From Nisaea acidiphila (GTDB lineage Bacteria > Pseudomonadota > Alphaproteobacteria > Thalassobaculales > Thalassobaculaceae), in the NCBI RefSeq assembly GCF_024662015.1, contig NZ_CP102480.1:186001-250000 (forward strand): 64,000 bases of DNA, written 5' to 3'. The notes below the pieces were generated by a model, which had not been told where the DNA came from, did not search any database, and was given only the letters and a program-made list of their open reading frames with translations. Below, piece by piece: positions 10,318-19,391 of this stretch (positions are counted from its first letter, which is position 1; every line of letters starts with the position of its first letter). Position numbers and translations under genes: made by a program.

Positions 10318-11697
10318 TTGACGTTTTCAGACCTTGGACTTAGCGACGCGGTCGTCTCGGCGGTAACCGACGCCGGGTACACCACCCCCACCCCCATCCA
10401 GGAACAGGCAATTCCGCACGTGCTGATGGGACGGGACATTCTCGGCTGCGCGCAGACCGGTACGGGAAAGACGGCATCCTTCACGCTGCCGATGATCGAT
10501 ATTCTCGCTGCCGGACGGGCCAAGGCGCGCATGCCTCGGTCGCTGATCCTCTGCCCGACGCGGGAACTGGCCGCTCAGGTCGCGGACAATTTCGTCAAGT
10601 ACGGCAAAAACAACCAGCTCAGCATGGCGCTGCTCATCGGCGGCGTAGCCTTCTCCGAGCAGGAGCAGAAGCTTGATCGCGGTGTGGACGTCCTGATCGC
10701 CACTCCGGGCCGCCTGCTCGACCATTTCGAGCGCGGTCGCATCCTGCTGACCGACGTGAAGGTTCTGGTGATCGACGAGGCCGACCGGATGCTCGACATG
10801 GGCTTTATTCCGGATGTCGAGCGTATCGTCAGTCTGCTACCGCGTATCCGCCAGACCCTGTTCTTCTCGGCGACGATCTCCAAGGAGATCCGCAAGCTCG
10901 CAGACGCCTTCCTGATCAATCCAAAGGAAATCACCGTCGCCGCCGCGTCCTCTGCCGCTGAGACCGTGAAGCAGTGGCGCGCCAAGGTCGCCCCGAAAGA
11001 CAAGCGGGCCGCTCTGCGCAGCCTGATCGACAGCGAAAAGCCGACAAACGCCATCATCTTCTGCAACCGCAAGCGCGACGTCGGGGTCGTGCACCGCTCG
11101 CTGAAACGGCACGGTTACAATGCCGTCGAGCTGCATGGCGACATGTCACAGCCTGACCGCATGAAGACCCTACAGAGGTTCAAGGACGGCGATGCCGACT
11201 TGCTCTGCGCGAGCGACGTGGCGGCCCGCGGCCTCGACATCGCGGGTCTCAGCCACGTGTTCAATTTCGATGTCCCGACTCACGCCGAGGACTATGTGCA
11301 CCGGATCGGCCGTACGGGCCGCGCCGGCCGTGAGGGGCGCGCCTTCACGCTGACGACTTCCGAAGAGGCGAAATACCTCCAGGCCATCATCAAGCTCATC
11401 GGCAAGGATATCCCGGTATGCGAGATTCCGGGCCTCACGGCTGCGGATGGCGGCGACGCCGCGCAGGAGGAAGAGCGCGGCGAAGAAAAGCGCGAGCGCG
11501 GCGGCCGACGGAAGTCCCGCTCCCGCGGCGGACGTGACGGACGCTCCGACGACACTCCCAAGGCCGACAACGTGACGGATTTCCCTGCGAAGGAGGCTCG
11601 TCCGTCTAAGCGGCGGCGCAATCGCGACGAGGATGCCGATCTGGAACCCGTGGTCGGCCTTGGCGATCACGTCCCGGCGTTTCTGCTGCGTAAGTAG
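10318..11697 (+). CDS. DEAD-box ATP-dependent RNA helicase, RhlE-type
   Basis: 459 residues, starting at TTG 10318 behind AGGCGG; no better-placed ATG exists. All helicase motifs are present in order: Q motif TPTPIQEQ (24-31), Walker A AQTGTGKT (45-52), PTRELA, TPGR, DEAD (153-156), SAT in FFSATI, ARGLDI and HRIGRTGRAGR. A charged Arg/Gly-rich tail (EERGEEKRERGGRRKSRSRGG) follows the core, as in RhlE/CsdA-like helicases that work on ribosome assembly or mRNA decay. The strong constitutive promoter and long leader suggest a general role, possibly cold-related. Confidence 0.93.
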   Translation: MTFSDLGLSDAVVSAVTDAGYTTPTPIQEQAIPHVLMGRDILGCAQTGTGKTASFTLPMIDILAAGRAKARMPRSLILCPTRELAAQVADNFVKYGKNNQLSMALLIGGVAFSEQEQKLDRGVDVLIATPGRLLDHFERGRILLTDVKVLVIDEADRMLDMGFIPDVERIVSLLPRIRQTLFFSATISKEIRKLADAFLINPKEITVAAASSAAETVKQWRAKVAPKDKRAALRSLIDSEKPTNAIIFCNRKRDVGVVHRSLKRHGYNAVELHGDMSQPDRMKTLQRFKDGDADLLCASDVAARGLDIAGLSHVFNFDVPTHAEDYVHRIGRTGRAGREGRAFTLTTSEEAKYLQAIIKLIGKDIPVCEIPGLTAADGGDAAQEEERGEEKRERGGRRKSRSRGGRDGRSDDTPKADNVTDFPAKEARPSKRRRNRDEDADLEPVVGLGDHVPAFLLRK

Positions 11698-11786
11698 TAT
11701 CGGTGCCGGCATTACGGCGCCGCTTGATTTTACCGCCCATTTCGGAAACGATCTGAGCCTTCTTGGCCCTAAGCTCCGGATTTCCG

Positions 11787-12029
11787 ATGCAGACGATCTT
11801 CGTTCAGGTTAAGTGCGAACTAGGCGAGGCCTACAACGTGGCCGACGCGGCGATTATGGATTTCGAGGAAGTCTCCGAAGTCCATTCGACATCCGGCCAG
11901 TACGATCTGATGATGAAATGCTACCTACCGGACGATACGGATATCGGTCGTTTCGTCACTGAGAAGATCCAGAGCATCGACGGCGTGAAGGATACCTTCA
12001 CGATCATCACCTTCAAGGCGTTCACCTAG
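11787..12029 (+). CDS. Stand-alone Lrp/AsnC ligand-binding (RAM) domain protein
   Basis: 80 residues from the ATG at 11787. The sequence MQTIFVQVKCELGEAYNVAD...FEEVSEVHSTSGQYDLMMKCYL...VTEKIQSIDGVKDTFTIITFK matches the C-terminal alpha/beta sandwich of Lrp/AsnC regulators. The helix-turn-helix half is absent, and no HTH sequence precedes it in frame. Such proteins bind amino acids or form mixed oligomers with full-length Lrp proteins. An in-frame TTG at 11763 is the only other start. It follows the helicase by 89 nt, and no terminator is obvious between them. Confidence 0.85.
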   Translation: MQTIFVQVKCELGEAYNVADAAIMDFEEVSEVHSTSGQYDLMMKCYLPDDTDIGRFVTEKIQSIDGVKDTFTIITFKAFT

Positions 12030-12056
12030 CCGTCCGAAGGCTAGATATTCTACAAC

Positions 12057-13283
12057 TCACGCCTGCTCTTGCGCAGAGACCTCTTCGCCGAGGTCTTCAT
12101 CTCCAGATGAGAATACCGCGCCGTCCGTGATCGCAGTTTCGAAGGACACTCCGTCCAGACGGGCGCCGGCGAAATTCGTGTTCGAACAGATTGTCTTTTC
12201 GAACTTCGCACCGTTGAGGGTTGCCGGAAACCGGACGACGCGTCGGTCGCCGCGGGTACTCAAAACGTTGACGAAGCCGAGATCGGCCTTTGCGATGTTC
12301 GCGGAGGACAGGTCGGCATTCATCAGGATGACGCCGCGCATATCGGCATCCATGAAGTTCGTGTTCGAAAGATTGGCGCCGGTGAAATCGGCCATCGTCA
12401 GGAACGAGCTACCGAAATTGCACTTCTCAAGATTTGCGCCGGTGAACTTGGCGACGCTGAGATCCGCATTTCGGAAGTCGAGACCGGTCATGTTGGCCCC
12501 CGAAAAATCAGCCTGCTCGCCTTCCTTACCGTCCGTCGCCAGCCATTTCATGTGCTTCTGGACTTTGACCTTGAGACTTTCCTCAAGATCCCTGATGCCG
12601 AGAAACACCCGGCAATTATCGAGGCGTGCGCCTTTTATATCGCAGACCGAAACGTCCACATTCCGGAGCACGGCCCCCTCGAGGTCCGCGCCGCGAAGAC
12701 TTGCACCTTTCAGATTGGTGCCCGCCATCACGGCGTTCTTCATGCGCGCAAGCTCGAGATTCGCACCTTCGAGATCCGCACCGGAGAAATTGACGGCGAT
12801 AAGCTCTGCTTCGGAGAGGTTGCTGTTCTTAAGCGACGCCCCCTCAAGATTTGCTTCCGACATGTTTGAACGGGAGAAATTCGACTTGTCGAGAACCGCA
12901 TCCGACATATCGACGCTCTGGGTGCGCTCCATGCCCGCGTCGCGGATATCTCCGGGGCGCATATCGGCTTCGCGGAAATCCGATCCGCCGAGGCGGGCGC
13001 CCGTAAATTTTGCGCCGCGCAGATCCGCACGGAAAAAATTCGATCCTGCAAGATTTGCCCGCCGCATGACGGCGCCGAACATGTCGGCTCCCGAGAAATC
13101 GCCACGAACGAAGGCGGCTCCGGTCATGTCCACGCCGGAAAGAAGTGCGCTGTGTAACTTAGCGTTGGGCGCGCGCAATCCCTTCAGACTTGCATTTCGC
13201 AAATCCGCACGCTTGCATCCGGGTACGCCATCAAGGAAGCCTCGATGGAGGACGATTATTTCTTTAAGTGCAGCTTCATCCAT
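12057..13283 (-). CDS. Pentapeptide-repeat protein
   Basis: 408 residues from the ATG at 13283 (a TTG at 13310 would add nine residues). Nearly the whole protein is A(D/N)LXX-type pentapeptides, which form a right-handed quadrilateral beta-helix. The repeats run in two blocks, roughly residues 25-245 and 285-390. They are interrupted by a charged, probably helical segment (FLGIRDLEESLKVKVQKHM). The tail is acidic (SSGDEDLGEEVSAQEQA). There is no signal peptide, so it is cytosolic. The function is unknown; Qnr-like gyrase protection is known only for much shorter, uninterrupted relatives. Confidence 0.88.
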   Translation of the reverse strand: MDEAALKEIIVLHRGFLDGVPGCKRADLRNASLKGLRAPNAKLHSALLSGVDMTGAAFVRGDFSGADMFGAVMRRANLAGSNFFRADLRGAKFTGARLGGSDFREADMRPGDIRDAGMERTQSVDMSDAVLDKSNFSRSNMSEANLEGASLKNSNLSEAELIAVNFSGADLEGANLELARMKNAVMAGTNLKGASLRGADLEGAVLRNVDVSVCDIKGARLDNCRVFLGIRDLEESLKVKVQKHMKWLATDGKEGEQADFSGANMTGLDFRNADLSVAKFTGANLEKCNFGSSFLTMADFTGANLSNTNFMDADMRGVILMNADLSSANIAKADLGFVNVLSTRGDRRVVRFPATLNGAKFEKTICSNTNFAGARLDGVSFETAITDGAVFSSGDEDLGEEVSAQEQA

Positions 13284-13409
13284 CGAGATGCAGTTCCGGC
13301 GCGGCTCCAACGAAAACTATACCAGAAGGTTATTGAGCTGGTCTTTTTCCGATTTTTCAAGCACTAAAGATTACAAAGGAGCGCTTATTTAAATCGAATT
13401 GTATTGATT

Positions 13410-14072
13410 TCATGGGGATTTTAGCAGTGCATTGGTTAACGCATTGCTAACCGCCGCTTGTGTCGGGTCAATAACCGGGATGCCAATCTCCTCTTCGAGA
13501 GCCGCGCGGTACCTCGCCATCCCGGCACACCCAAGCACCACGACCTGCGCACCGTCGAGCTCGCGTAGCTCATTGCCTTTTTCCACCAACCGGGCATAGG
13601 CCCGCGTCTCATCCGACAGCTCCACAACACCGAGGCCGAGCGCGCGCTCGCCGGCCAGACGGGACTCGAAGCCGAGGGTGCGGATATAGCGCATGTGGCG
13701 CGGGATCGACTTCTCAAGGATCGCTATGACACCGAAGTTGCCGGCGACGCTCATCGCCCTCAGCATTCCTGACTCGGCGATCCCGAAGACCGGCTTGCCC
13801 GCCGCTTCCCGCGCGGCATGGATACCCGGATCGGAATAGCAGGCGATAACGAATGCGGACGCGCTGTTCGCGCGGCGGGCCACAATCTCCCGCACCTGAA
13901 CGGCGGCAAGATCGGCATCTGCCTGGCTCTCAACGCCGGGAGGACCATCCGGATTGGTCAGGCATTCGATGTCAGGACCGCCAGGCAGCCGGAGACCTTC
14001 GAGAGCGTCGCTCATCGCCTCCGTAACCGCTTCGGTGCTGTTCGGGTTGATCACAACGATCGGATCACTCAT
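13410..14072 (-). CDS. Asp/Glu/hydantoin racemase family protein
   Basis: 220 residues from the ATG at 14072, only 4 nt after the pepN stop, so it is translated as the second gene of that operon. VINPNSTEAVTEAM at the N-terminus, VIACYSDPG and VVLGCAGMA carry the two catalytic cysteines of cofactor-independent racemases of the hydantoin-racemase branch. The likely reaction is proton exchange at an alpha-carbon. Linkage to aminopeptidase N suggests amino-acid or dipeptide metabolism rather than hydantoins; the hyuA-hyuB genes are 30 kb away. Confidence 0.85.
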   Translation of the reverse strand: MSDPIVVINPNSTEAVTEAMSDALEGLRLPGGPDIECLTNPDGPPGVESQADADLAAVQVREIVARRANSASAFVIACYSDPGIHAAREAAGKPVFGIAESGMLRAMSVAGNFGVIAILEKSIPRHMRYIRTLGFESRLAGERALGLGVVELSDETRAYARLVEKGNELRELDGAQVVVLGCAGMARYRAALEEEIGIPVIDPTQAAVSNALTNALLKSP

Positions 14073-14076
14073 CGGC

Positions 14077-16743
14077 TTAGCTCTCTTCCCCAAGTCCCTT
14101 GGCAACAAGTTCGGTAACGTCGGGCGAGAGCCCGGCATAGCGACGGATCCGCTCCAGGCATTGCCGCATCATACGCTGGCGCGCCTCGTCGTAGCGCTTC
14201 CAGCGCGTCAAGGGCGCCACGAGGCGCGCGGCGACCTGCGGGTTCATCTCATCAAGCCGGACAACCTGATCCGCGAGAAAGTTGTATCCGGCGCCGTCGG
14301 GCGCGTGGAAACGGACCGGGTTCCCACTGGAGAAAGCCCCTATCACCGCGCGCACACGGTTCGGCGTCGCGAGGTCGAATTTCGGATGTTCAAGCAGCCT
14401 CTTCACCGTTTCCAGCGTATCCGGCAATGAACTCGTCGCCGAGAGCGTGAACCATTTGTCGAGCACCAGCGGTGTGTCCTGCCAGCGATCGTGGAACGCC
14501 TTCATCGCATCGCGGCGTTCCGGACAATCGACGTTATTGAGCGCCTGCAGGGCCGACATGCTTTCGGTCATGGTTGTCGCCGCGGCAGCCTGGAGTGCTG
14601 CGAGCGCCACGGCTCCGGTATCACCGCCCGCGACAAGATATCCAAGTGCAACGGCCTTGAGAGCCCGCGAGCCCATGGCCGCCGTCGACATGTCTTCCGG
14701 ATCGTGTGCGATGGAGAGCCGGTCATAGCTTTCCTGGAACAGGCCGGCATGGCGCAGACCTATTTCGCGCCGCGCGGCATTGCGGGCTGCGTGAATGGCC
14801 TCCGGGTCCGCCGGCGTCATCGCATCGGCAAGCACGCTCTCGCCTGGAAGAGTCAGCAATTCGGCCGCGAAAGCGGGCTCGATGTCGGGACCGCTCAGGA
14901 TCTCTCCGACCGCTTGCAGGAAATCGTCATCCAAAACCGCATCGTACCGCCCCTTACGCGCGGCCGCGGTGAGCGCTCCGGTAAGATAGGCCTGCCCCGC
15001 ATCCCAGCGCGCGAAAGGGTCGTCATCGTGCCGGTAGAGGAAGCACTCCTGCTCCGCGGTCCGGTTGGTACGCAGCCTGACCGGCGCCGAAAAACCTCGC
15101 AGCAGGGACGGCACCGGACGGTCGTCGACATTCTCAAAAACGAAAACCTGTTCGGATTGGCTAACCGGAAGGACGCGGGCCTTCGGGATGTCCTCGGCAT
15201 TCTCTCCGAGCAATTGAAGCGGCAGAGCTTGGCCTTCCCCATCAAGCAGCGCCATCGAGAGCGGGATAAGCATCGGCTCTTTGGCAGGCTGCCCCGGCGT
15301 CGGTGGCAGGATTTGACGCACCTTGAGCGTGGCTGTTTTGGCATCCGGGTCATGCGCAAGATCGACTTCAAGCTCGGGTGTCCCCGACTGGCTGTACCAA
15401 AGCCGGAACTGCCCGAGATCGATGCCGCTCGCGTCTTCCATCGCCGCGACAAAATCCTCGCAGCGAACCGCCTGCCCGTCATGCCGCTCGAAATAGAGAT
15501 CCATCCCCCTGCGGAAGGCATCGGCTCCCAGCAGTTCATGGATCATCCGGATGACCTCGGCCCCCTTTTCGTAGATGGTCACCGTGTAGAAATTATTGAT
15601 CTCAAGATAGCTCTCGGGCCGTACCGGGTGTGCCGTCGGCCCTGCATCTTCCGGGAACTGGACTGCCCGCAGCAGCCGCGCATCGGCCACTCGCTTCACC
15701 CCGCGCGAATGGGTATCGGAAGTGAATTCCTGATCGCGAAAGACCGTCAAGCCTTCCTTGAGGCTGAGCTGAAACCAGTCCCGGCAGGTCACCCGGTTGC
15801 CGGTCCAGTTATGAAAATATTCATGCGCGACGATGCCTTCGAGGCGCTCATAGTCAGCATCCGTTGCGGTCTGAGGGTCAGCCAGCACGAACTTGCTGTT
15901 GAAGATGTTCAGCCCCTTGTTCTCCATCGCTCCCATGTTGAAGTGGCTGACGGCGACGATCATGAAGAGATCGAGATCGTATTCGAGACCGAAGCGCTCC
16001 TCGTCCCATTTCATGGAGCGCTTGAGGCTGTCCATGGTGTGGCCGGTGAGATGTTCGTTGCCATGCTCGACATAGACCCGAAGTTCCACCTCCCGGCCCG
16101 ACATGGTGCGGAAACTGTCCCGGACACAGGCGAGATCTCCGGCGACCGCGGCGAAGAGATAGGACGGCTTCGGAAACGGGTCGTGCCAGACAGCGAAATG
16201 ACGACCTTCATCAAGCATTCCGGACTGCATCAGATTGCCGTTTGAGAGCAGCACAGGAAACCGATCCGCATCCGCTTCCAGACGTGTCGTATAGACAGCC
16301 ATGACGTCCGGACGGTCCGGGAAGTAGGTGATCCGGCGAAAGCCTTCGGCCTCGCACTGTGTGCAATACATGCCGTCGGACATGTAAAGTCCTTCGAGGG
16401 CCGTATTCTTTTCCGGCTCGATCGTCGTGACGATTTCCAGCGTAAAGTTTTCCGGAACAGCAGAAAGGAAAAGCTTGTCGCCCTCGATACGGTAACCTCC
16501 TTCCGGCACCGCCGCGCCATTCAGCGAGATGGACAGCAGGCGGAGCCCCTGTCCGTCGAGCTCAAGCACATCCGTAATGTCCGTCGTCTGCGGGTTCCGC
16601 CGCCCCTGGAGAGTACTGGCAACCTTCGTCTCACCGTCGCGAAGGTCGAAATCGAGCGCGACTGTATCGATCATGAAGGCCGGCGGGGTGTAATCGGAAA
16701 GTCTCTTCACTTGCGGTCCGGCGGCGTTCTCGACGCGTGTCAT
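14077..16743 (-). CDS. pepN: Aminopeptidase N (M1 family zinc metallopeptidase)
   Basis: 888 residues, the length of proteobacterial PepN. The exopeptidase motif GAMEN is at 271-275. The zinc site HEYFH is at 307-311, with the third ligand E330 after the canonical 18-residue spacer (HEXXH-X18-E). A C-terminal helical domain follows. It removes N-terminal residues from cytosolic peptides with broad preference for Ala, Arg and Lys in family members. It is first in an operon with the racemase and starts 38 nt downstream of the SDR stop; all three genes lie on the minus strand. Confidence 0.95.
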   Translation of the reverse strand: MTRVENAAGPQVKRLSDYTPPAFMIDTVALDFDLRDGETKVASTLQGRRNPQTTDITDVLELDGQGLRLLSISLNGAAVPEGGYRIEGDKLFLSAVPENFTLEIVTTIEPEKNTALEGLYMSDGMYCTQCEAEGFRRITYFPDRPDVMAVYTTRLEADADRFPVLLSNGNLMQSGMLDEGRHFAVWHDPFPKPSYLFAAVAGDLACVRDSFRTMSGREVELRVYVEHGNEHLTGHTMDSLKRSMKWDEERFGLEYDLDLFMIVAVSHFNMGAMENKGLNIFNSKFVLADPQTATDADYERLEGIVAHEYFHNWTGNRVTCRDWFQLSLKEGLTVFRDQEFTSDTHSRGVKRVADARLLRAVQFPEDAGPTAHPVRPESYLEINNFYTVTIYEKGAEVIRMIHELLGADAFRRGMDLYFERHDGQAVRCEDFVAAMEDASGIDLGQFRLWYSQSGTPELEVDLAHDPDAKTATLKVRQILPPTPGQPAKEPMLIPLSMALLDGEGQALPLQLLGENAEDIPKARVLPVSQSEQVFVFENVDDRPVPSLLRGFSAPVRLRTNRTAEQECFLYRHDDDPFARWDAGQAYLTGALTAAARKGRYDAVLDDDFLQAVGEILSGPDIEPAFAAELLTLPGESVLADAMTPADPEAIHAARNAARREIGLRHAGLFQESYDRLSIAHDPEDMSTAAMGSRALKAVALGYLVAGGDTGAVALAALQAAAATTMTESMSALQALNNVDCPERRDAMKAFHDRWQDTPLVLDKWFTLSATSSLPDTLETVKRLLEHPKFDLATPNRVRAVIGAFSSGNPVRFHAPDGAGYNFLADQVVRLDEMNPQVAARLVAPLTRWKRYDEARQRMMRQCLERIRRYAGLSPDVTELVAKGLGEES

Positions 16744-16781
16744 TTCAACTCCGTATCTTTCGGAAGTTCGGTCGCGGCAGC

Positions 16782-17552
16782 TCAGTTGGCCATCCAGCCG
16801 CCATCGATCATCAGGTTCTCACCGGTAATATAGGTCGCCTCGTCGCTCGCAAGAAACAGCACCGCATTGGCGACATCGCTTGGCAGGCCCAGACGCGGCC
16901 AGGGAGTGCGTGCCTCGGAATAGGCGAGAATATCGGGGTCGATCGCGGGACCGGTCTTGCCGGTCAGGATCTTGCCGGGCGCTACCGCGTTGCAGACGAT
17001 CCCGTCTTTCGCGTAATCGCCGGCAATCTGCCGCGTCATATAGACGACCGCGGCTTTCCCGGTGCCGTAGGCGAGATCGTGCGGAGAGCGGATCATGCCG
17101 TGCTGTGAGGAGATATTGACGATCCGCCCGCGCACCCCGTCACGCGCCGGCTGCGTCAGCATCTGCTGCACCGCCCGCTTGCAGCCGAAGAATACGCCCT
17201 TGGCATTGACGCCCATGACGCGGTCCCACTCCTCCTCGCTGGTCTCGAGCAACGCCTTGCTGACCCCGATGGCCGCATTGTTCACGATAATGTCCAGTGC
17301 CCCATACCGGGAAACGGAGAAACCGACCGCGGCATCGACCGAGTCCCAGCTTGCAACATCCAACTCGACGAATTCGGCGCTCCCGCCTGCGGATCGGATC
17401 AAATCGAGAGTCTTGTCGCCGCCCTCGCGCGGCATATCCGTGAGGTCCGCGACGATGACATGCGCCCCCTCTTCGGCAAAGCGGAGGGCAATCGCCTTGC
17501 CGATCCCGGATGCGGCACCGGTGACGATCGCGGTTCTGTCTTTGAGGCGCAT
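16782..17552 (-). CDS. Short-chain dehydrogenase/reductase (SDR)
   Basis: 256 residues from the ATG at 17552, with CCGGAG upstream. It has the classical SDR features: TGAASGIG nucleotide-binding motif near residue 12, a DLTD acidic residue, NNAAIG, ISSQHG catalytic Ser, and YGTGK (YXXXK). The ITGENLMIDGGW ending is typical of FabG-like and glucose-dehydrogenase-like enzymes. The substrate is unknown. It is separated from gcrA upstream by a terminator, so it probably has its own promoter. Confidence 0.9.
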   Translation of the reverse strand: MRLKDRTAIVTGAASGIGKAIALRFAEEGAHVIVADLTDMPREGGDKTLDLIRSAGGSAEFVELDVASWDSVDAAVGFSVSRYGALDIIVNNAAIGVSKALLETSEEEWDRVMGVNAKGVFFGCKRAVQQMLTQPARDGVRGRIVNISSQHGMIRSPHDLAYGTGKAAVVYMTRQIAGDYAKDGIVCNAVAPGKILTGKTGPAIDPDILAYSEARTPWPRLGLPSDVANAVLFLASDEATYITGENLMIDGGWMAN

Positions 17553-17679
17553 TGGCAGCTCCGGAAGAAATCCCGCCGAGGACCGGCAGACAAGATCGAA
17601 GCATAAATGGGGACCGAGATTTGGCAATACGCGCCGCGGCCCCAAAGATGGCGAGAAACGCGACCGGTTCAGAAACGAG

Positions 17680-17707
17680 AAAAGGCGCAGCGATCGTCCG
17701 CTGCGCC
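17680..17707 (-). terminator. Rho-independent terminator of gcrA
   Basis: GGCGCAGCG and CGCTGCGCC form a perfect 9-bp stem with a 6-nt loop (17684-17707). On the minus strand it is followed by TTTTCTC. It lies about 30 nt after the gcrA stop. Confidence 0.8.
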
Positions 17708-17736
17708 CGTTCTATCTTGTGGATCCACTCGACCGG

Positions 17737-18120
17737 TCAGGCCGCGGCGGTATTCCGCATGTTAGTGTAGGCAACCGCACAATGTGTCGTGCAATACGGC
17801 CGTCCTGGCTCCACACGCTCACCGCAGAACTTGAAATCCGGCGATTTCGGATCGCCGATGGGCCAGGAACACTTGTTGCGATCCCATTCCTGGGCCGCGA
17901 GCGGCGACAGTTTGCGCTTCTTCGGCTCGACCGGCTTATCGGAGCGCACGATCGGCGATTGCCGCTTCGGAAGTCCCATCCGATGCACCTTGCCGACAAC
18001 GGCGTTCCGCGAAACGCCAAGCTCGTTTCCGATCTGTGTAATGGACAATCCGTCGGCCCAGAGCTGCTTGAGCTGTTCCAGACGGTCGTCGGTCCACGCG
18101 CTGACTGCGCTTTCGGCCAT
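17737..18120 (-). CDS. gcrA: GcrA cell-cycle regulator
   Basis: 127 residues from the ATG at 18120, which has GGAGGGCAGA directly upstream; an ATG at 18141 is less well placed. The N-terminal helix-turn-helix reads WTDDRLEQLKQLWADGLS...SRNAVVGKVHRMGLP. The C-terminal conserved block CSWPIGDPKSPDFKFCGE...YCTTHCAVAY has paired cysteines. GcrA is an alphaproteobacterial sigma-70 cofactor that activates promoters carrying methylated GANTC sites, working with the CcrM methyltransferase. It points away from the UDP-glucuronate decarboxylase gene across a 309-nt regulatory gap. Confidence 0.95.
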   Translation of the reverse strand: MAESAVSAWTDDRLEQLKQLWADGLSITQIGNELGVSRNAVVGKVHRMGLPKRQSPIVRSDKPVEPKKRKLSPLAAQEWDRNKCSWPIGDPKSPDFKFCGERVEPGRPYCTTHCAVAYTNMRNTAAA

Positions 18121-18429
18121 TCTGCCCTCCAAATCTGACATAAAGTCGGCGACATTCCCGGCTAAGCCGACATCGCTTCTCGCAAAAAGAGACGCAAGAT
18201 GTTGTGCCGGACTGCGTTGAGCCTACTCCTCCTTGTGGTTTTGTTTCAAGCTTCTTGCGAGAAAACTTAACGATTCGCGCCGATTCAATGGCTTAGCGGA
18301 AAGCGTTCCCAAGTGACTCAAGCTCAGGGTCTAGGCGGTCGTGTGCGAAGGGCCATTTGCACCCGGTTGCGGATGCGCTATGCAGTTTCCGAAACAAAAT
18401 GAGACGACTGAGAGAGCACGACCCGTTCC
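18121..18429. promoter_or_regulatory. Divergent gcrA / UDP-glucuronate decarboxylase control region
   Basis: This gene-free 309-nt stretch contains three visible structures. GTCGGC/GCCGAC is an inverted repeat around 18145-18170. TTCTCGCAA (18177-18185) and TTGCGAGAA (18255-18263) are perfect inverted copies 69 bp apart, with partly conserved flanks. Two GATTC sites (18272-18276, 18282-18286) lie exactly 10 bp apart; GANTC is the CcrM target. Promoter hexamers could not be assigned with confidence. Confidence 0.5.
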
Positions 18430-19374
18430 ATGAAAACTGTCCCCAAACGCGTCCTCGTAACCGGCGGCGCCGGTTTCCTCGGCTCTCACCTCTGCGAGAG
18501 GTTGCTCGATCGCGGCGACGACGTCCTTTGCGTCGACAATTTCTACACGGGAATGCGGCACAACGTTGCCCATCTTCTGGACCATCCGAACTTCGAGCTG
18601 ATGCGCCACGACATCACCTTCCCGCTCTATGTCGAGGTGGACGAGATCTACAATCTCGCCTGTCCGGCCTCTCCGATCCATTATCAGCGCGACCCGGTGC
18701 AGACGACCAAGACGAGCGTGATCGGCGCGATCAACGTTCTCGGCCTCGCCAAGCGGGTCAAAGCGAAAGTCCTGCAGGCTTCGACCTCGGAAGTCTATGG
18801 TGATCCGACCGTGCATCCCCAGACCGAAGACTATTGGGGAAACGTGAACACCACGGGTATCCGCGCCTGCTACGACGAGGGCAAACGCTGCGCTGAAACC
18901 TTGTTCTTCGACTACCTGCGCCAGCACCGCCTGCGCATCAAGGTCGCCAGGATCTTCAACACCTACGGCCCGCGCATGCATCCGAACGACGGGCGCGTGG
19001 TCTCCAATTTCGTACTCTCGGCCCTGCGCGGCGAGGATCTGACGCTCTATGGCGACGGCAGCCAGACCCGGTCATTCTGCTTCGTCGACGATCTGGTCGA
19101 CGGTCTGATGAAACTCATGGACAGCGAGGATTCCGTGACCGGTCCCGTCAATCTCGGCAATCCGCGCGAGATGACGGTCAGGGAACTCGCCGAGACGGTT
19201 ACCGAACTGGTCGGCGGCAAGAACGGGATATCCTACCACCCGCTGCCGCAAGACGACCCCATGCAGCGGCAGCCAAATATCGGGAAGGCGAAGCAACTTC
19301 TCGGCTGGGAGCCCAGGGTCGATCTTCGGACCGGTCTCGAAAAGACGATCGCCTATTTCCGCGATTTCGCCTGA
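18430..19374 (+). CDS. UDP-glucuronate decarboxylase (UDP-xylose synthase), extended SDR
   Basis: 314 residues. It has the glycine motif TGGAGFLG (11-18), [12 protein letters not shown]...[19 protein letters not shown], the catalytic YDEGK (Y148, K152), and [22 protein letters not shown]. This combination distinguishes UXS enzymes from UDP-glucose epimerases. It converts UDP-glucuronate to UDP-xylose with bound NAD, supplying surface polysaccharide synthesis. No glycosyltransferases are adjacent. It is convergent with the AAA ATPase gene, with a hairpin spanning both stop codons. Confidence 0.92.
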   Translation: MKTVPKRVLVTGGAGFLGSHLCERLLDRGDDVLCVDNFYTGMRHNVAHLLDHPNFELMRHDITFPLYVEVDEIYNLACPASPIHYQRDPVQTTKTSVIGAINVLGLAKRVKAKVLQASTSEVYGDPTVHPQTEDYWGNVNTTGIRACYDEGKRCAETLFFDYLRQHRLRIKVARIFNTYGPRMHPNDGRVVSNFVLSALRGEDLTLYGDGSQTRSFCFVDDLVDGLMKLMDSEDSVTGPVNLGNPREMTVRELAETVTELVGGKNGISYHPLPQDDPMQRQPNIGKAKQLLGWEPRVDLRTGLEKTIAYFRDFA

Positions 19375-19391
19375 GTTCCGGCGTCTCAGGC
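19369..19391. repeat. Inverted repeat joining two convergent stop codons
   Basis: GCCTGAG (19369-19375) and CTCAGGC (19385-19391) pair perfectly. The TGA of the decarboxylase gene lies inside the left arm and the TGA of the AAA gene inside the right arm. There is no T tract, so it is at best a weak bidirectional terminator. Confidence 0.55.

Noticed and set aside
12127-13392. 421-residue frame antisense to the pentapeptide protein
   Set aside because: Its repetitive Ser/Arg/Pro pattern is the reverse translation of the repeats.
14491-16245. 584-residue open frame antisense to pepN
   Set aside because: pepN has complete catalytic motifs on the other strand; this frame has none.
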